A stretch of DNA of 64,000 nucleotides. Origin: Spirometra erinaceieuropaei. Its lineage: Eukaryota > Platyhelminthes > Cestoda > Diphyllobothriidea > Diphyllobothriidae. Every line of letters starts with the position of its first letter. The stretch's first letter is position 1. The notes below the pieces were generated by a model. The model was not told the origin of the DNA. It did not search any database and saw only the letters and a list, made by a program, of their open reading frames with translations. Both the position numbers and the translations under genes were made by a program. Positions 1 through 13,426 of the stretch are shown piece after piece. The DNA is taken from the NCBI GenBank assembly GCA_902702965.1, contig CACRXP010000037.1, positions 130,724 to 194,723 of the forward strand, read 5' to 3'.

Positions 1-3000
1 TATTACTTTAACCGTCTCCTCTTTTTGCAGTCCGAAGGAAAGTGTTCTCTCCTACTAGTAACTACAGTTGGGCAGTAATTGTGCTAAGTATTGGAAGCCT
101 CGGAAATGTTAATAGAATGTGCGCAAATTTGCACTATTTCCATAGGGGTTTTCTAAAGACTTCTCAATCATGCCAAAGGATAAAAGATCCGAAAACTGAT
201 TAAAGGCATAGTCAAACATGGAAGTAACGTTTCGACTTTCTCCGAAATCTTATGCACTTCAAAGCCTGCCACTTAACTACGCAACTGTCAAATTCTGACA
301 AAAAGATCAAGCATTCGGGAAGCAGGCCAGTTTTACTTAAATTCGGATTCCTTCACTAGCCTCGGGGTATTACGATGTACCCAAGAAGTCGACTGAAAGC
401 GTCTCATCTTGGTTGATTGCTTTCCATAGTCAATTAAACTGCCGAAACTGCAGGTAGTAGTCAGGCGATGATCTTAAGTGCATGTCAAGACTTGCGCAGT
501 AGATGGCAGGGGGAAAACAGTTTTGCTAAACTGGTTTGTCGTGGCGAAGTTTAGATAATATTAATTTTCCAAGTGCAAGTTTTTCGAGTATCCTTGCGTT
601 GATGAACCGACATCGAACTCCTAACTACTAGGATGAAGTTATGAGCACGGTTATGGTTATTGATTTCAACTTATAATATGGCATTTACGGTGTGAGAATG
701 AAAATATACCGCTGGCGTTGACCATCAGTATCAGTTGGGAGAGGGGTTTCGGGGCCGACTTGGACAACATTGTGTGGGTCTAAACATCCGCCTTCCTCTT
801 TAACTGTCTATCAACTGTGCAGGAGCAGTAAGCACTATTTCTAAATGCTTATTAACCATCCTTTTCAAAACGCGTAATTCATTACCTCAGCAAGTTATCT
901 TAAGAACTCGCCATATTCCATATATGCGGGCACAAACGAAACTGGCATCAGATATCAGACATTCCCTAGATAGGCAGAAAATACAGGAATAATGTTTCCT
1001 GGTGGTCTGGACATAAGAACTGTTAGTGACACATACAGACGGATCTTACATATAAGTTTAAACCGTCAGTTAGCATCAAAGGAACGCACCGCATCACAAA
1101 GACGTCAATTTCTACCAAATGAGTAAGAAAATGAATATATTTTTGCATGTCTTCCATGAAATATGATTGAATATTTAAACAAACCAAAAATCAATCAGAA
1201 AAATGCCTACCACTTAAGTAGTAATTGTCTACGGAGTAAGTTTTTGCATGCAGCTGGAAAGAAGTTCTTTCGAAAGCCGGCACCCCGAGGTAACTGAATT
1301 ATTATAGGATTGTGCCGCATGATGATGAGTTTTAAAATCCTATTTAATTAATCCTTTCGAAACGATGAAGCAGTTCGGAATTTCGATTGACATTTCATGA
1401 GTTACCCCGCCTACTGTATATGTAGCTGACTCCCGTCTGCACATGGTAAAAAGAACCAAGGACTTGAGCTTTGTGACAAATAATGGAATAATAGTTCGAG
1501 TTACACATAGATATTGCCAACAGTTCCCTGGCGAACTAAAGAAATTGTATCCCATTCCCTGTGCATAGAAGTAATGAAGTCTTACTGAACTTTGCAGACG
1601 AAGTTTTCATAATCGGGCAAGCAGTTCGGCTGCAGTATCTGGAATGCATCGTGTTTCCCTATAGGTCAAAAACCTTACTTAAATTACTGTCCCCTCCTGT
1701 AGGTCAATCGTATACGACGCTTAAATTGGCCTTATTGCTGAGGAGGACACGTCTTTGCTCGATCGTTAATTTTTGAGTCGAAATTAGTCCGATATTTTGG
1801 AAGTCATACAGGAACACCCAGGGTTTCTTGAACATTCTGTTCAAAAGGTTCACACTAGCATAGCGATAAACGAGTTTCTAGACCTATATCTGAAGTTACT
1901 GATGTGCTAAAATACAATTTCACCGAGACGTCACAATTTTGTTGGTGCCCTGGCTACTGGTCGATATTCTCAAGGCTAATAAAAGAAATACGGGTTTGCA
2001 TTGGGGTTCCACTTATCATATTCTTGTAATTAACTATAAGGTCACTCTATAAATCTCAAAACAAAATGCACTGCACCATGCAATTTAATTTGCAATTGCC
2101 ATTTTACAGCCTTTAGGATTGACTTTCTATTGCTCTCTGCACTTAAACCTAACAAACGCCTGTTTCTGCGTTTTTATGTCAGAATTCTTAGTTTATAGAT
2201 TTCAATTAGGCTAGCTGAGGGAGGAAATTTCGGTGCAAAGCCAAGTTTCAAAAATTTATTGTCCTTTTTGCTTTTTAAAATACGAATAGGCGACCTCGCT
2301 TTATCATTCGATGGCTCAGGCTCTTTAGTTTTATCGACAAAACCACAAATTCTGGACACTATGTGCTTCTACCTTTAAATGCATTTTCAACGAGCAGTTT
2401 ATCTCCTTTCAAGTTAGTCTTGAGAGCAAATAATTTCAAGATGGCCGTAAGCCTACTGCGTTCCTCCAGAATTCTGACTTTTCTTTAGCTGCGCAATTAC
2501 CGTTTTCTGGTGCCTCATTGTAAATTCATATTTGAAAGCGGACTTGGATTGGAAGAAAGACTCAGCCAAATTCTTCCATTTTAATTCCTTTCTGTTTTAG
2601 ATAGTGAATAAATCATCCGGGTGTTTTTGAGTTCTGCAGTTTACAATGCCCGAAACTTCTATATATTTACCGGGATGTTATATGATCATTCAAATTTATA
2701 GTTCGCAATTTGAAAATATGCTAAAGTTCTAAGATGCCAATTCATTAAGTTCAGAGCAAATTGCCTTTCGATAAAATGATGCAATCAAATATGCAAATCT
2801 TCCAAAAACTAGTAAGATTGCTTGCTTACTCTGGCCATGACGGCCAGTCATACTGTTCATTAATCGAGGATCAACCTGTATAGGCCAGCAACTTAAAAGC
2901 CAATGTACAGTACTATAAAGTCCACTTATTTCTCTTCGCAATCATTCTACTAAAAGACTATGTAAGGCATATTTTTGTACTTACTTTGTAAATGCCGGAT

Positions 3001-6000
3001 GCTTTCTCCACTTCTCTACTTCTCGTCTATTTTTACGCATAATCGATGTTCCAGGTCTTTGAACTACCTCTTACGCGTTTCATTTAGTGCTAGCATATTT
3101 AGCCCTTCAGATTTCTATGGCGTTATATTATGATTCCAATAGAACAATGCTGCAAATTTAGATCCACTTGCAAGTTCAGTAGGTGTGCTTAATATACCTT
3201 ATGAAAATACACATGTTGAAAGCCCATGTGTTCTTATTTCATTCAATGAGTTTAAAATGTGAATTTTCGGTTATCGTCAAAAAGCATATAATTATACTTA
3301 CACTGTCGCCGAAAGCCAATACAAGCACCTTTTACTAATCATACTTCTCATGGATATATGGGAGTAGATTAAGTAGTGGGTCGGTAATCTGCCTTGAAAG
3401 AGGATACCGAGACCATATTACGTGGTAGGCAGAAGTATAGTCCTACTCAGTTAATCTTTTCATACTAAAATCTTGTCTTAAAATGTTGTAGAGGACTTCG
3501 TGGGTTTGGCCCCCAATAAAAGTAATTTGTACAGAAGCACGCCAATTTGTGTGGATGACAAACTTTCTAATAATGCCCTGAATAACCGTCAAAGCAACAA
3601 CTGAGCTAAGGTCTCCCGAACAATGTTACAGAAACATACGTATGTGCCATACTTAACTGTTTTTATGAGTAGATGAAACATAGATATCTGGTCGTGAGCT
3701 TCGCTGTTAATTCATATTCGAATGTAATGCACAGTCAAAAATAAACGACCACTAGTCAACTGCAGGGTTAAATTAATCACTGCATAGTGAAGGAGATGAA
3801 ATTTGCGGATGGTAACCACCCGTAGAATCTCAAGTCGCAGACGGCTCAGGTGGAACCGCACCAATGGAAGTTGGTGAACCACAAAATCGCTGATGCAAAC
3901 ATTGCGGTAGGTTAGTACTTGTTAGAATCCGTAGTGTTTTTGAATTTGTCGGTTTCTGTTACCATCGAAGAGATAATAAAGCAGTCCATGAATCTAAAAA
4001 GTAGTTCCTCCTGTTTGCAATTATCATTTAATTTAAACCATCTTTGATGGCATCCTCCTCACCCACATACGACTTCTGAATTGTTTCCTACTGATATGCA
4101 GACATTCATGCCTTCCTGTGCGATTTTAACTAATGACAAAATGAGCTCATAGGTAGGTGGAAAACCAAACTATGTATTGAGTGTTTTAAATTGAGAATCA
4201 GTAGACTTACGGCCTTATCTGCCAAAAGCCTGTGGGTCCAGTTTGCAAGCCCCATGAAGGACGGCGCCCGCATGCCGTTGCATAGCTGTAGAAGACGCGT
4301 CCCCCGGAAACTTTTCGTGTCATTGTGATGTGTGACAATTCAAAGTGGCATAGACATCTGCGATATACTTGTTCTCCACAGCTGCCGTACTTTCCCAAAA
4401 CTTCCTTTTTTTTCCAAAATTTACTAAAATGTTGCATGTATTTTATTTTTGTAGTGGAAGCGCCTCATCTGGTGATTGGAAGTCTTATCTTTGTCTCCGG
4501 CATGCTTCACCAGGCTCACATTGCAGCATTATTGCTTTATCGTATGTTTTATCCTATCATTATTACTGAAAAGTCTAACAATAACATTGAGATTTTGATA
4601 TGCGTTCCTACTTGAGAACTTAAAGTGTGGATGTGGGACTCGCGAGATGCGAAGAAGTTACTGTAAGTTGAGCCTGGCAGAAAGGTCGGCTTTGAAGTCC
4701 TGTTTTACATGAGGATTTACGTAAATATATTTGCGCGCTAACGTGTTTTAGATAATTTTTTTGGAGGGGACACGTTTTCTTAGATATACCAATGACGTTG
4801 CACCACACTTGGTATATATGAAGATGAACAGTTTAACAAAGACAAAATAGAACTTACCAAACAGCTTGGATTTACAACGGATTTTTTGTTTTCCGACATT
4901 TATAGAAATACTGTGCTGCTTTGTTTCTAGCTGATTTAACATTTCGTCTGCTGGAACTAATCGTATTTACCGCCCCTCTGTTAAGAAAAGTGGACTAAAA
5001 ATTTTCCATAATCGCCATTCGGAAATTGCATTAGTCCCTGCTGCGTGAAGTTACGGGAGAGTTCCGTCTTGTGTCTTCAGCACGCTCGTTTACAATAAAA
5101 CGCAACATACTTAATCAAAAGTAACAACACGATTTGCCTCTAAATGAGAGCGATTTTTACTTTTTAAAGCATGTCACTCATTAATTTGCAAATGCTTTCC
5201 CATAAATGCCATTGTTGGCAGATTTTTAGTACAACCAAAGCTAACATAAATAAGGCCAATAAAAGCTATTATGCACTACATGTATGTTTTGGAATAATTC
5301 GACGTTTTCTACCGATAAGCTATCCAATTTTGTACGCATCATAAACAACGACACAAAATAAAATCGAAAAAGAAATCATAGCTTTTGGTCACATCTCGCA
5401 GAAGAATATACGGATAAGCAAGATGACTGTCAAAATGATTAAAATTGGAAACCATTTTCGTACAAGACATTTTGGACGCCAAGATCTCCCCCTGGTTGTA
5501 GCGTTTTAGAACGTCCAATAACTAAAGTCTGATAACCAGATTTAACTGTGAAGCAATGACATAAAACGTCGAAAATATGCTTTACGTCCTATTTATAAAA
5601 TGGTTGTCTTATTTCCCAAGACGGGTTTGTTTGTGATTTGCACATTATTTATTCGAGTTTAAGGGTATATGAACATTTTCGGAGATTCTATGAGCCTGTA
5701 TTGTCAAGAATGGAGAGGGTCCAACCGATGGTTGACGGAGTACCACGCAATTTGCAATGATGTGATGCGTGAAATCTGGAATATCTCATCATTTATGTGT
5801 GCCTTGAAGAAAATTTGATTAATTTGCGAATTAGGCTTCTTATGTATTTGACAATAGTAAGCAACATTTTGTTCCCGTAAAGTTCAAAAAAGGGTGATTT
5901 AAGAGAGTAATGCAATATTTATACAGAAAAAGCACTAAACAATATTCAGAACACTACTTGACCTGGCACTTATATTTATCTAGTGTAACGATATTTTGAG

Positions 6001-8591
6001 GGAGAGTGAAGTTTTAATGGTAGAAATTTATTTGAGGCTCAGGAATGTTGGGTTCAAGAGAAAATATTTAAATTCCATCAATAAGGGGAACTGATAAACA
6101 ATTTATGTAAGCCGAAGTGTGAAAAATCAGTTTGTCTGTGTCTAACAAGAATGGAGTGGAAAATACATTGGATCATAAATGTGGAATTCCTAAAGTGCGT
6201 TAAGTACAATGGACAAAACGTCAGTATTTTTTACTTTCTTGAAGTTTTTGGATAATTGTGCTCATGTCAAAACCGAGTCGGGATAGGAACAATTCCGCTG
6301 ACTGTATGCCTCCTCTCATAGCTTTGAGCGCTTCAATTATGCTGGAAATTGTCGATGCATCACTTTGGTTTGCTGAAGAATAAAAGTCTAATGTTATCCG
6401 ACCCGTTTAATAATGGGTTATTTAACATTAACACTGAATAACTAGACAAAGCGACTATTTTCAAACACAGTCCTCACTCTTATTTGTATACCCCAAGTAA
6501 ATTAATGTTTCGAATAAACTTGCAACGTTATCTTCGAGAAACTATGGAGACCGCCCACACAAAAGTCATTTCAAGGATTAACTGCTCTAGTTGCGAAACC
6601 TAACCATAGAGTTTCAAATTACACATTCAACTGCTTATAATGAACAAAAATAAAATGGTCTTGTACGCCAAAGCTCAAAGAAATAAAGGTGTAAGCGTAT
6701 TGAACCTAGGGATGACTTTTCCTATAAAGGGCACTCTAGTTTTGTGGGTTTCTTACGCTATACTAGATAGGGTAATTGATCCAAAATAACTGACTGCGCA
6801 GTAAAGAGTTTAGCAGTTATACAAATGGTCCTGTTTGATCACATTCAAAAATGACGTTGAAGAGAATATTGTGACATGGACGTACTTGTCAATAAATTTT
6901 TTTAGTTTAGGACATATGTAAAAAGTAAGATGAAAGTACAGCACAGATACGGTAACCGCGGATTTTTTGCAATAAGAACTTCAACCTACTCTGATACATC
7001 GGAAGCAATGTCACATAGAAAATCTTAATTTGCCAGTAGGCAAGTCAGTTTGTTTGTCGACGTTAACTGTCTGATCGCGAATCGATATAAATTAGGTAGA
7101 TGGAGAAGGCTCAGCGTTCAATTCTCAATTACGTAAAATAAAATATTTTCGATTATGCAAAAAGGTGGTACGCCTAGTAAAAGGCCACCTTTACCCAACT
7201 CCGGTAAAGGTTTACATACATGAAATAAGTGCCTTATTAAATCAACGACAGATTCCAAAGAGGCTAATCACAGACTTCTAAACCCCAAGGCCAAGCAGAA
7301 TAGATTCATTACCCATCCAACCTTGTTGAGGATTCGCTGTCTTCGTTGAGCTGGAGGTTAACATGGTTTTTTGATCATTTTACACCATATATTTAATTAT
7401 TATAGCGGGTTTCAAGTTGCTTGCGTAATAATCCGAATGTATGGAGGGAGTAGTTTAACGAAAAACTAATAAAAAATATCTTTCACCAGATCGCTTTTGG
7501 GGAGGTCACATGATGAAGCTAATAGCATATCTGACCAGGTGAATGATTCCGCCGGATTCAAAAGGAACAAGCTGTTCATGTTAAAACTGCCATATGAAAT
7601 AAGGCAAAATGATGAAATGAGACGTATCTGTGGTTTCCGATGCACTATTATGGGTGGTTTCCTCCATTCATCAGTTTCGCTCCCTTTTTAGTACCTCTTA
7701 ACTACTCTAACTTATCTGTCTGTATTTAAAGTTTGTTGAGCGTTATTGTATAATATGCGGCTTCTTCCAGTAGTCTAAAATACGCTGCCTTTTAATCTTG
7801 CAGACTCTAACGCGGCTAAGGACCTCAGTCAAATCTCAAGCAGCAAATCTAAGAGAACGAAACAACAGGTAGTGCAAAATTCATAGAAGTCCATAGAACT
7901 GGAATGAAGGCCATTCAAATTTCCGTCTCTTCGCTCACGGTCCGAGATTCTGGTCTGAAAATCAGCCACCTAATGATAATCATAACTGCCTACTTGAGAA
8001 GCAATAGTAAGCACGTTGATCAAATTAAACGGCAGAGATAGATTTACCTGCATTAAGTCCTTTTAGAGTTTCAATTACCCGCGAAATTTTATCGTCTTCT
8101 CCGAGATCACCACCTTCAAAAAAAACACCCTCTTAAAATGGATCTCCATGGATCGCGCAACTACAATTTTGCAAGAATCATGAGTTTCCATTCTTGTTAA
8201 CGATCAGTCGTTTGTATCGAGCAATTTTATTCGAATGAATCGGTCGCAACAAAACGTTTTTCAAAAAATTACTTCTGTGTAAACCATCAGAGGTTTACCT
8301 TAAAAATGTCATTCCGGTTACTCATGGTTCTACACGACTTTTGTTTCAAGTTTGACAAAATAGACTAATTCAGTTTCCTTTCGAAATTCCCAGCAGGTTT
8401 CTTTATCTCATGCAAATAGTTGACCGCTGGACCTAAACGTCAGTTTTCTCGATCTTTTCTGACTACAGATCGTTTAGTCGAATTAGTTTTCATCATGTTT
8501 TGCGAATTGCCTCTTGTAGGGCTAAATTGATAATTAAAGGCCGACAACTGGTTTCCGGCTAATGTAAAAGTATGTTAAGAAGGATACCAAG
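1..8591. other. AT-rich non-coding DNA, no supported gene
   Basis: Only short ORFs of about 60-100 codons occur, with no recognisable domain and no convincing splice structure except one very small exon candidate at 4455-4541. I see no transposon termini, RNA gene or tandem array. It reads as intergenic or intronic flatworm DNA. Confidence 0.6.
4455..4541 (+). CDS. Candidate short internal exon, hydrophobic in one frame
   Basis: An 87-nt interval sits between a T-rich acceptor ending TTTTTGTAG and a donor reading ATC|GTATGT. Its length is a multiple of three. One frame gives a hydrophobic 28-residue stretch that would suit a membrane helix; a second frame is also open, so the reading frame is not settled. 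No neighbouring exon of the same gene was found. An unrelated GC-richer open stretch with a good donor lies on the opposite strand at 4211-4320. This may well be a chance ORF. Confidence 0.2.
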
Positions 8592-8603
8592 AGTTTCCTC
8601 GCT

Positions 8604-8807
8604 ACCGATACAAGCGAAGATGCGAGTTCCAGGAACTAGTTGATCAGAAGAAAAAGAGATCGCTGGAACAAGGTCTTTATTCGCCTGACGTTTCGGATTC
8701 TCACTTGAATCCATCATCATGATGATGGATTCAAGTGAGAATCCGAAACGTCAGGCGAAACAAAGACCTTGTTCCAGCGATCGCTTCTTCTTCTTCTTCT
8801 TCTGATC
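8604..8807. mobile_element. Small palindromic Penelope-like element (3' ends only)
   Basis: Two copies of the 3' end of the local PLE family lie in inverted orientation, meeting at about 8719/8720 in a self-complementary junction (8707-8732). Each arm carries the PLE end motif, including CCGAAACGTCAGGCGAA and the GATCGC end region, and the right arm finishes in a (TTC)n tail. The left end has an extra piece, GCGAGTTCCAGGAACTAGT, that the right end lacks. The flanks carry near-identical 12-mers, AGTTTCCTCGCT (8592-8603) and AGTTCCCTCGCT (8808-8819), probably a target-site duplication. No coding sequence remains. The hammerhead-like CTGATGA box is damaged at the junction. Confidence 0.8.
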
Positions 8808-8990
8808 AGTTCCCTCGCTTTCGACACAAAGCATGTGCAAATTACATTGTTTTGATATGATACTTCACGTTGAGATCACTGACGTATTTCAGTCTGTTTA
8901 CCCATCTGTTAAAGTTCGGCTTTAAAGGTTATTATCAGGTTCAGAATTACTAACACAAAATATTTCAAAAGTCCTATATTTTCTTTCTGT

Positions 8991-9446
8991 TTAGAATAAA
9001 AACGCAATACCAAACGCGGTCATCGAAAATACTAAATTACCCAGCAAATAGATTTCGCTACCATAACTGTCAGCTGCAGAGAGTGATACTGGAGAGTCGA
9101 TGTTGCTAAGGTCCTCCTTTTTTGGTTCGTAAGCAGACGTTCCAATACAACGTTCCTTCAGAATTTGCCATTTGATATGCGGAAGTGTTTCCTTCAGGTC
9201 TCTGAAGTATTCTCCATCGGCGGCACAGTAAATTCGATGCTTGTCGACTTGGGTGCAAATGTTACGCTTATATATTCCGACTTCGTGGTAGACCTTCATG
9301 ATTGAATAGTCCATTGAAGTAGACTGAATGGGTTGTGAGGGACTTATAGTGCCCTCTGGCGTGATTTCTGTAACTAGCAGTATAATAAACTGACTTAATG
9401 TTTTGTCATTTGAGTGAAATACTTCAGTAATAGTGTTTTGATGATG
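8991..9446 (-). CDS. Candidate terminal exon of a GPI-anchored or tail-anchored protein
   Basis: The reading frame stays open for 152 codons from a good minus-strand acceptor (CTGTCTCTGCAG, exon start 9446, phase 0) to a TAA at 8991-8993, so an upstream exon is likely and the Met at 9314 is probably internal. The chain contains Cys residues in the CTQVDKHRIYC region and ends with a run of about 20 hydrophobic residues right at the stop. A stretch rich in Ser, Ala, Asp and Gly precedes it. This is the usual shape of a GPI-anchor signal, or of a C-terminal membrane anchor. I do not recognise the family. Secreted GPI-linked surface proteins of the cestode GP50 type are one possibility, but this is a guess. 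No clear AATAAA follows at once. Confidence 0.38.
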   Translation of the reverse strand, partial: HHQNTITEVFHSNDKTLSQFIILLVTEITPEGTISPSQPIQSTSMDYSIMKVYHEVGIYKRNICTQVDKHRIYCAADGEYFRDLKETLPHIKWQILKERCIGTSAYEPKKEDLSNIDSPVSLSAADSYGSEIYLLGNLVFSMTAFGIAFLF

Positions 9447-12214
9447 CTGCAGAGACAGATGTTTCTTGTTATCACAAAAATAAAAATGGACTAAGAAAAA
9501 TCACACAAAGTTTTATGGCAATGGTAAAGCCGCAAATTGTTAACATAAATACTGCTGGTCGTGTCGCTGATTTTGAACCTAAGCGTGTGCGGTTAACGGT
9601 AAAATTATCTTGTTGAAATGTTGGTCTTCACATGTGTCTAAAATATTTCCTATAACATGCATTGTCTTCTATTGGAGTTTTACCACCTGTGTCATATATT
9701 TCCGTGAAAAGTTTCTTTGCTAACAATCAAAGGTTTTGGATGTGGTCATTGGTTCACTTCCATGTCTACTGGAATGTTTCCCAAAACGCCCCACTAAAAT
9801 TAGGTCCGCACTTGAGAAACGCGCCTGATTCACGCGCCTAATGAAAACACCAAGTGTCTTCTCTGTTCGCGTTATATTATGTAAATGTCCCTGGGGCACA
9901 ACGTAAATGATGCGTCAAACACAGGCAGTCCAGGTGGTAGGAAGAACGTAGAAGAAATGATGCGGGTGTGTTTTCACGCAAAAATGAATCAGCAGTTGCA
10001 TGTAGACAATGCACGAAGCTTGTAAGGACTAAAACTTCCAAAATACGAAGCCCACCTGGTCTGCGTTGTCTTAGATTCGGCACAGATTATCTGTGCGGTT
10101 AGATATAACTGCTGAAATAGTATGTTATATTGATTTTTTTTAAAAAAGGAATCGAAAGGTCTGGAACTTGGCAGAAATTTTGTTAGACAACGTTCAGTGG
10201 CTGAAACTACTGAATGTCTAATGAACGGCCTCCAGCCGATCATGCACTTCAATTTCACTACTGGACAGACCGACTTTGATTTCAAAAAGAAAGCGTTTGG
10301 GGCCCGTTTCTTGCGGCTCCTAGTCATTAATAATAGCAGAAATGCGATGCATATGCAGCATATCAAAGTAGAACAAGGCATTCGCCGAGAGGGTTCCACA
10401 TATATTTTGACCTTTTAATATCCAATTTAGGTGGCCTATCATCAAATACTTGAGAGTCCGGATTATGACCGCCTAAAGGAGTCAAAGGCCTTGGAAACTC
10501 AAGAACTGGTTTCACCAAATGGCCTATCATCGGTTCACCAAAAGCAAGAACTGCAAGTCTATACTCATACAGTAGTCCTTGTTGCAATCGCCTGCATTGG
10601 TTCTTCCGTTCACTGCTCCATTTGCGGAACTGGCAAATGGGATAACAATATTCAGGGGCACTCTGTCATCTTAATGCTCATTTACGTGGTAATGCAAAGC
10701 TACCAACCCACATTGTCTTACTGCGTCAGTTTAGATCTCTTGAACATACCTAATGCTTGCGCACATATCTCATTTTCGTAACCGGGTCAATACTTCGCTT
10801 AATTGGGCGATTGCTGACGGGACAGCCTTTATTTTGGGCCGGCATCAAGACGATCTACCAGTAGTATGCTCGGTTAAATGGTTTATAGTGAGTCCCGTTA
10901 ACTTCCCGCCCGTGCTAATTAGTCGGTTTTGAGAGACTGCTATGGCAGGCTGCAAACGCTGAGAGTGGCAAAATAGGGATTGGTTTCACCGCGAGAGACA
11001 CTTAGTGGAGAGGTGCGGAGAGCTAAAATTTCGCCCGAGTGATTCCAGGCGAAGGATGGTCATGTGGCCCGGCAGTTCATACACTCAACTAACGGTTTAA
11101 CACGAGCGGGAGAAGATTGACCTACTGGGTCGCACTAAAATACGCAACCCAGTTTTAGTCATAATTGGTTTGCGGAAGAGATCCGGCTACGATCTACGGT
11201 CTTGCGTGTAATGGATAGCATTCGGAGACACACGAACGACAATTCGAAAAGGGTGCGTCCGAAGAGTAGGCGCCCAAGTTTAAGGAAGTTTTTTGCGTCG
11301 TATTCTCCAATATGATTAACGAAGACGGTGTGTTGGTGGAATTATATTAAAAATCGAGTCAAGGTATGTAGCTAGAGGGTTTGGCAACGTTAATTTCGGA
11401 GTAACAGGTGGTTAAATGTCTCGACGAAAAACCGAACACGAAGTAAAACACAAGGACATCGTTAGAAATCGCCGTGTCTATTTTATTCACATAAAAGTGT
11501 TTTATTGTGCTACGCTGGAAGATTCTCCGAGCTAAAGATGTGTGGCATTGTCAGGTTGAAAAAGTCCTGGATGGCCTAACTGTCCTGGTTTTCAAGCGTA
11601 CACTGAACGTATTTATAGATGTTACTTTGAATTGATCCAGGTGTTAAGTCTTGACATTATTCATTATTCATTCACTACTAAGCTGGCTGTTGATGGGGAA
11701 CTAAGGGCAACAATGACACTCAAACAAGCTCCTGCTGATTTTTGATAACTCTGCTGCACTTCCGCTTTTGGCTTGATTAGAAATCAATCAAATGACATTT
11801 CTTCCTCCCCAATGCCATTTCCTTGGTAAAGCCAATGGGCATTTTAAAACGAAGGGTTAGCAGGTCAGTCGTTTGCCTACTCCAACTGATTAAAATGTAT
11901 TCTGACACTCTCTTCTGCGTGTCAGCGAGGTTTTTAAGAACTAACATTACGAAACAGTATGCTGTTATTGGCAACTGGTCAGAAAACAGTAGTGAAACAA
12001 TCCGGGACTATTCTCCTAATTGTTAGTTTAGAAATTCTGAAATTCAATGTCGAATAGCCCAAATAATAAGAGAAACCAGACTTTGAGCGGTAGGATTCTA
12101 AAACTGCAAGTATTTCCCTTGTTTTTTTTAATAGTCTTGAATTTCACGATAAGCACTAAACTTCTGAACTAGGGATCCTTAGGCAGACAAATACAAGTCA
12201 TCGGTAGCCTTCAG
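9447..12214. other. No supported gene
   Basis: Between 9.99 and 10.42 kb both strands are open for 70-136 codons, with no domain signature and no clear splice structure. A somewhat GC-richer stretch at 10.78-11.3 kb may be an old repeat, but I could not match it to anything else in the window. Confidence 0.5.
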
Positions 12215-12462
12215 CAAATCAAGAATGTGGTGAAGACATGTTTGAAAAGCAAGCGAATGGCATGAATGCCAGGGAAGCTATCTCTGGATCGCAACATTAT
12301 TTTGTGGGAGTGGACAGTGAAATAAGCTATTTATCTGATCCAGGCGTACACGTAGATTTTGCTCGTTTGCAATTTCTAAAAAATATAGAAAAACAGTTTG
12401 ATGGCTTCTTCAAAATTACGTTTATCAACTATAACCGCTCAGCCACGACCTATAACCGTTAA
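12215..12462 (+). CDS. Candidate terminal exon, unknown protein
   Basis: A plus-strand acceptor (GGTAGCCTTCAG, exon start 12215) opens a frame of about 81 codons, with two bases completing a split codon, and it ends in TAA at 12460-12462. A possible poly(A) signal, ATTAAA, lies at about 12488. The encoded segment is polar with scattered aromatic residues and has no motif that I recognise. No upstream partner exon was identified. It could be a chance ORF. Confidence 0.3.
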
Positions 12463-13426
12463 TCATGACGGTTTATAACGTACGGAATTATTAAACTATG
12501 AGTTATTTCTGCTATGTGACAAATTGACATTTTTGAAAAGGTTTAGTTTTTCTGCTACCGACTTGGCATGAAATGGCAATATGTGTTATGGCTCTTCTAT
12601 CGATTTCTGATTATCGCCACAGGGCTTTAATCGGACCAGGATGTCATAGTCATATGTGCCCCAATTAGCCGGAATTTGCTCTTTAACCAAAAACGACGGC
12701 GTTGGTTCATATTTGATTCGGCTGGTCCATTTTAGGAGAACCAAGTGGTGGGTGCGACCGTAATTTTAGGTCATGTCAAAAGAGAGCGGTGGTCAATTCG
12801 CCAGATGCCTATCTAACAGTATTAATCACCTGTTAATGCATATGTTGTCAACACGATTGTTGCAGTAAAAGGTAGGGCAGATACGCGACCTTGAAGGGCG
12901 TTGAGCCCTGACGCGACTCTGATGTCTGATAAAGAACCATTTCTGGCTGTGTGAGTTCCCTGCATCCCATTTTCTGTCTAGCAAGACGTCCAAGTATCAG
13001 CTACTACCCAAGAATCCACGACCATGATGAAGAACATGAGCAAAATCACATTCATCCGATCTGCTATTTCCAATTTTCCTTGAAGATGCGAATGGAACCG
13101 AAATAATCAAGAAATACCTCTACTTTCTACTTAGTCGTTACATTAGGGCTGTTGGTCATTTTTGGAGAAAAGGACTTCGCATGGTGCTCATTTAGGACAC
13201 TTCTGCACGTCTAACCTATTTATGAAAGCTTTTTCCACATTGCAATGCAAACTTTTACCTGTGAAGTATCGAACGTATTCATGCGAAGCGCCCATCCCTC
13301 CTAATGGTGAAGTCGCACTTGTTTGAAAGGTTGATTTTGAAAATGACCTAGTCCGACTTATTCCCCTTTTCTTCCCCCCCCCCCCTGTCCCCATCCTCGT
13401 CCCACCGTCCTCAACATGCTAGGGTA

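Noticed and set aside
4207..4437. Minus-strand stretch with a strong donor (GGCC|GTAAGT) and GC-rich codons
   Set aside because: No convincing acceptor, and it overlaps an equally open plus-strand frame.
9989..10418. Overlapping ORFs on both strands, 136 and 73 codons
   Set aside because: No domain, no consistent splice sites and no way to choose a strand.
13188..13394. Minus-strand 68-codon ORF with a CACAG|GTAAAAG border
   Set aside because: It begins in a poly-G run and has no good acceptor. It probably arose by chance.
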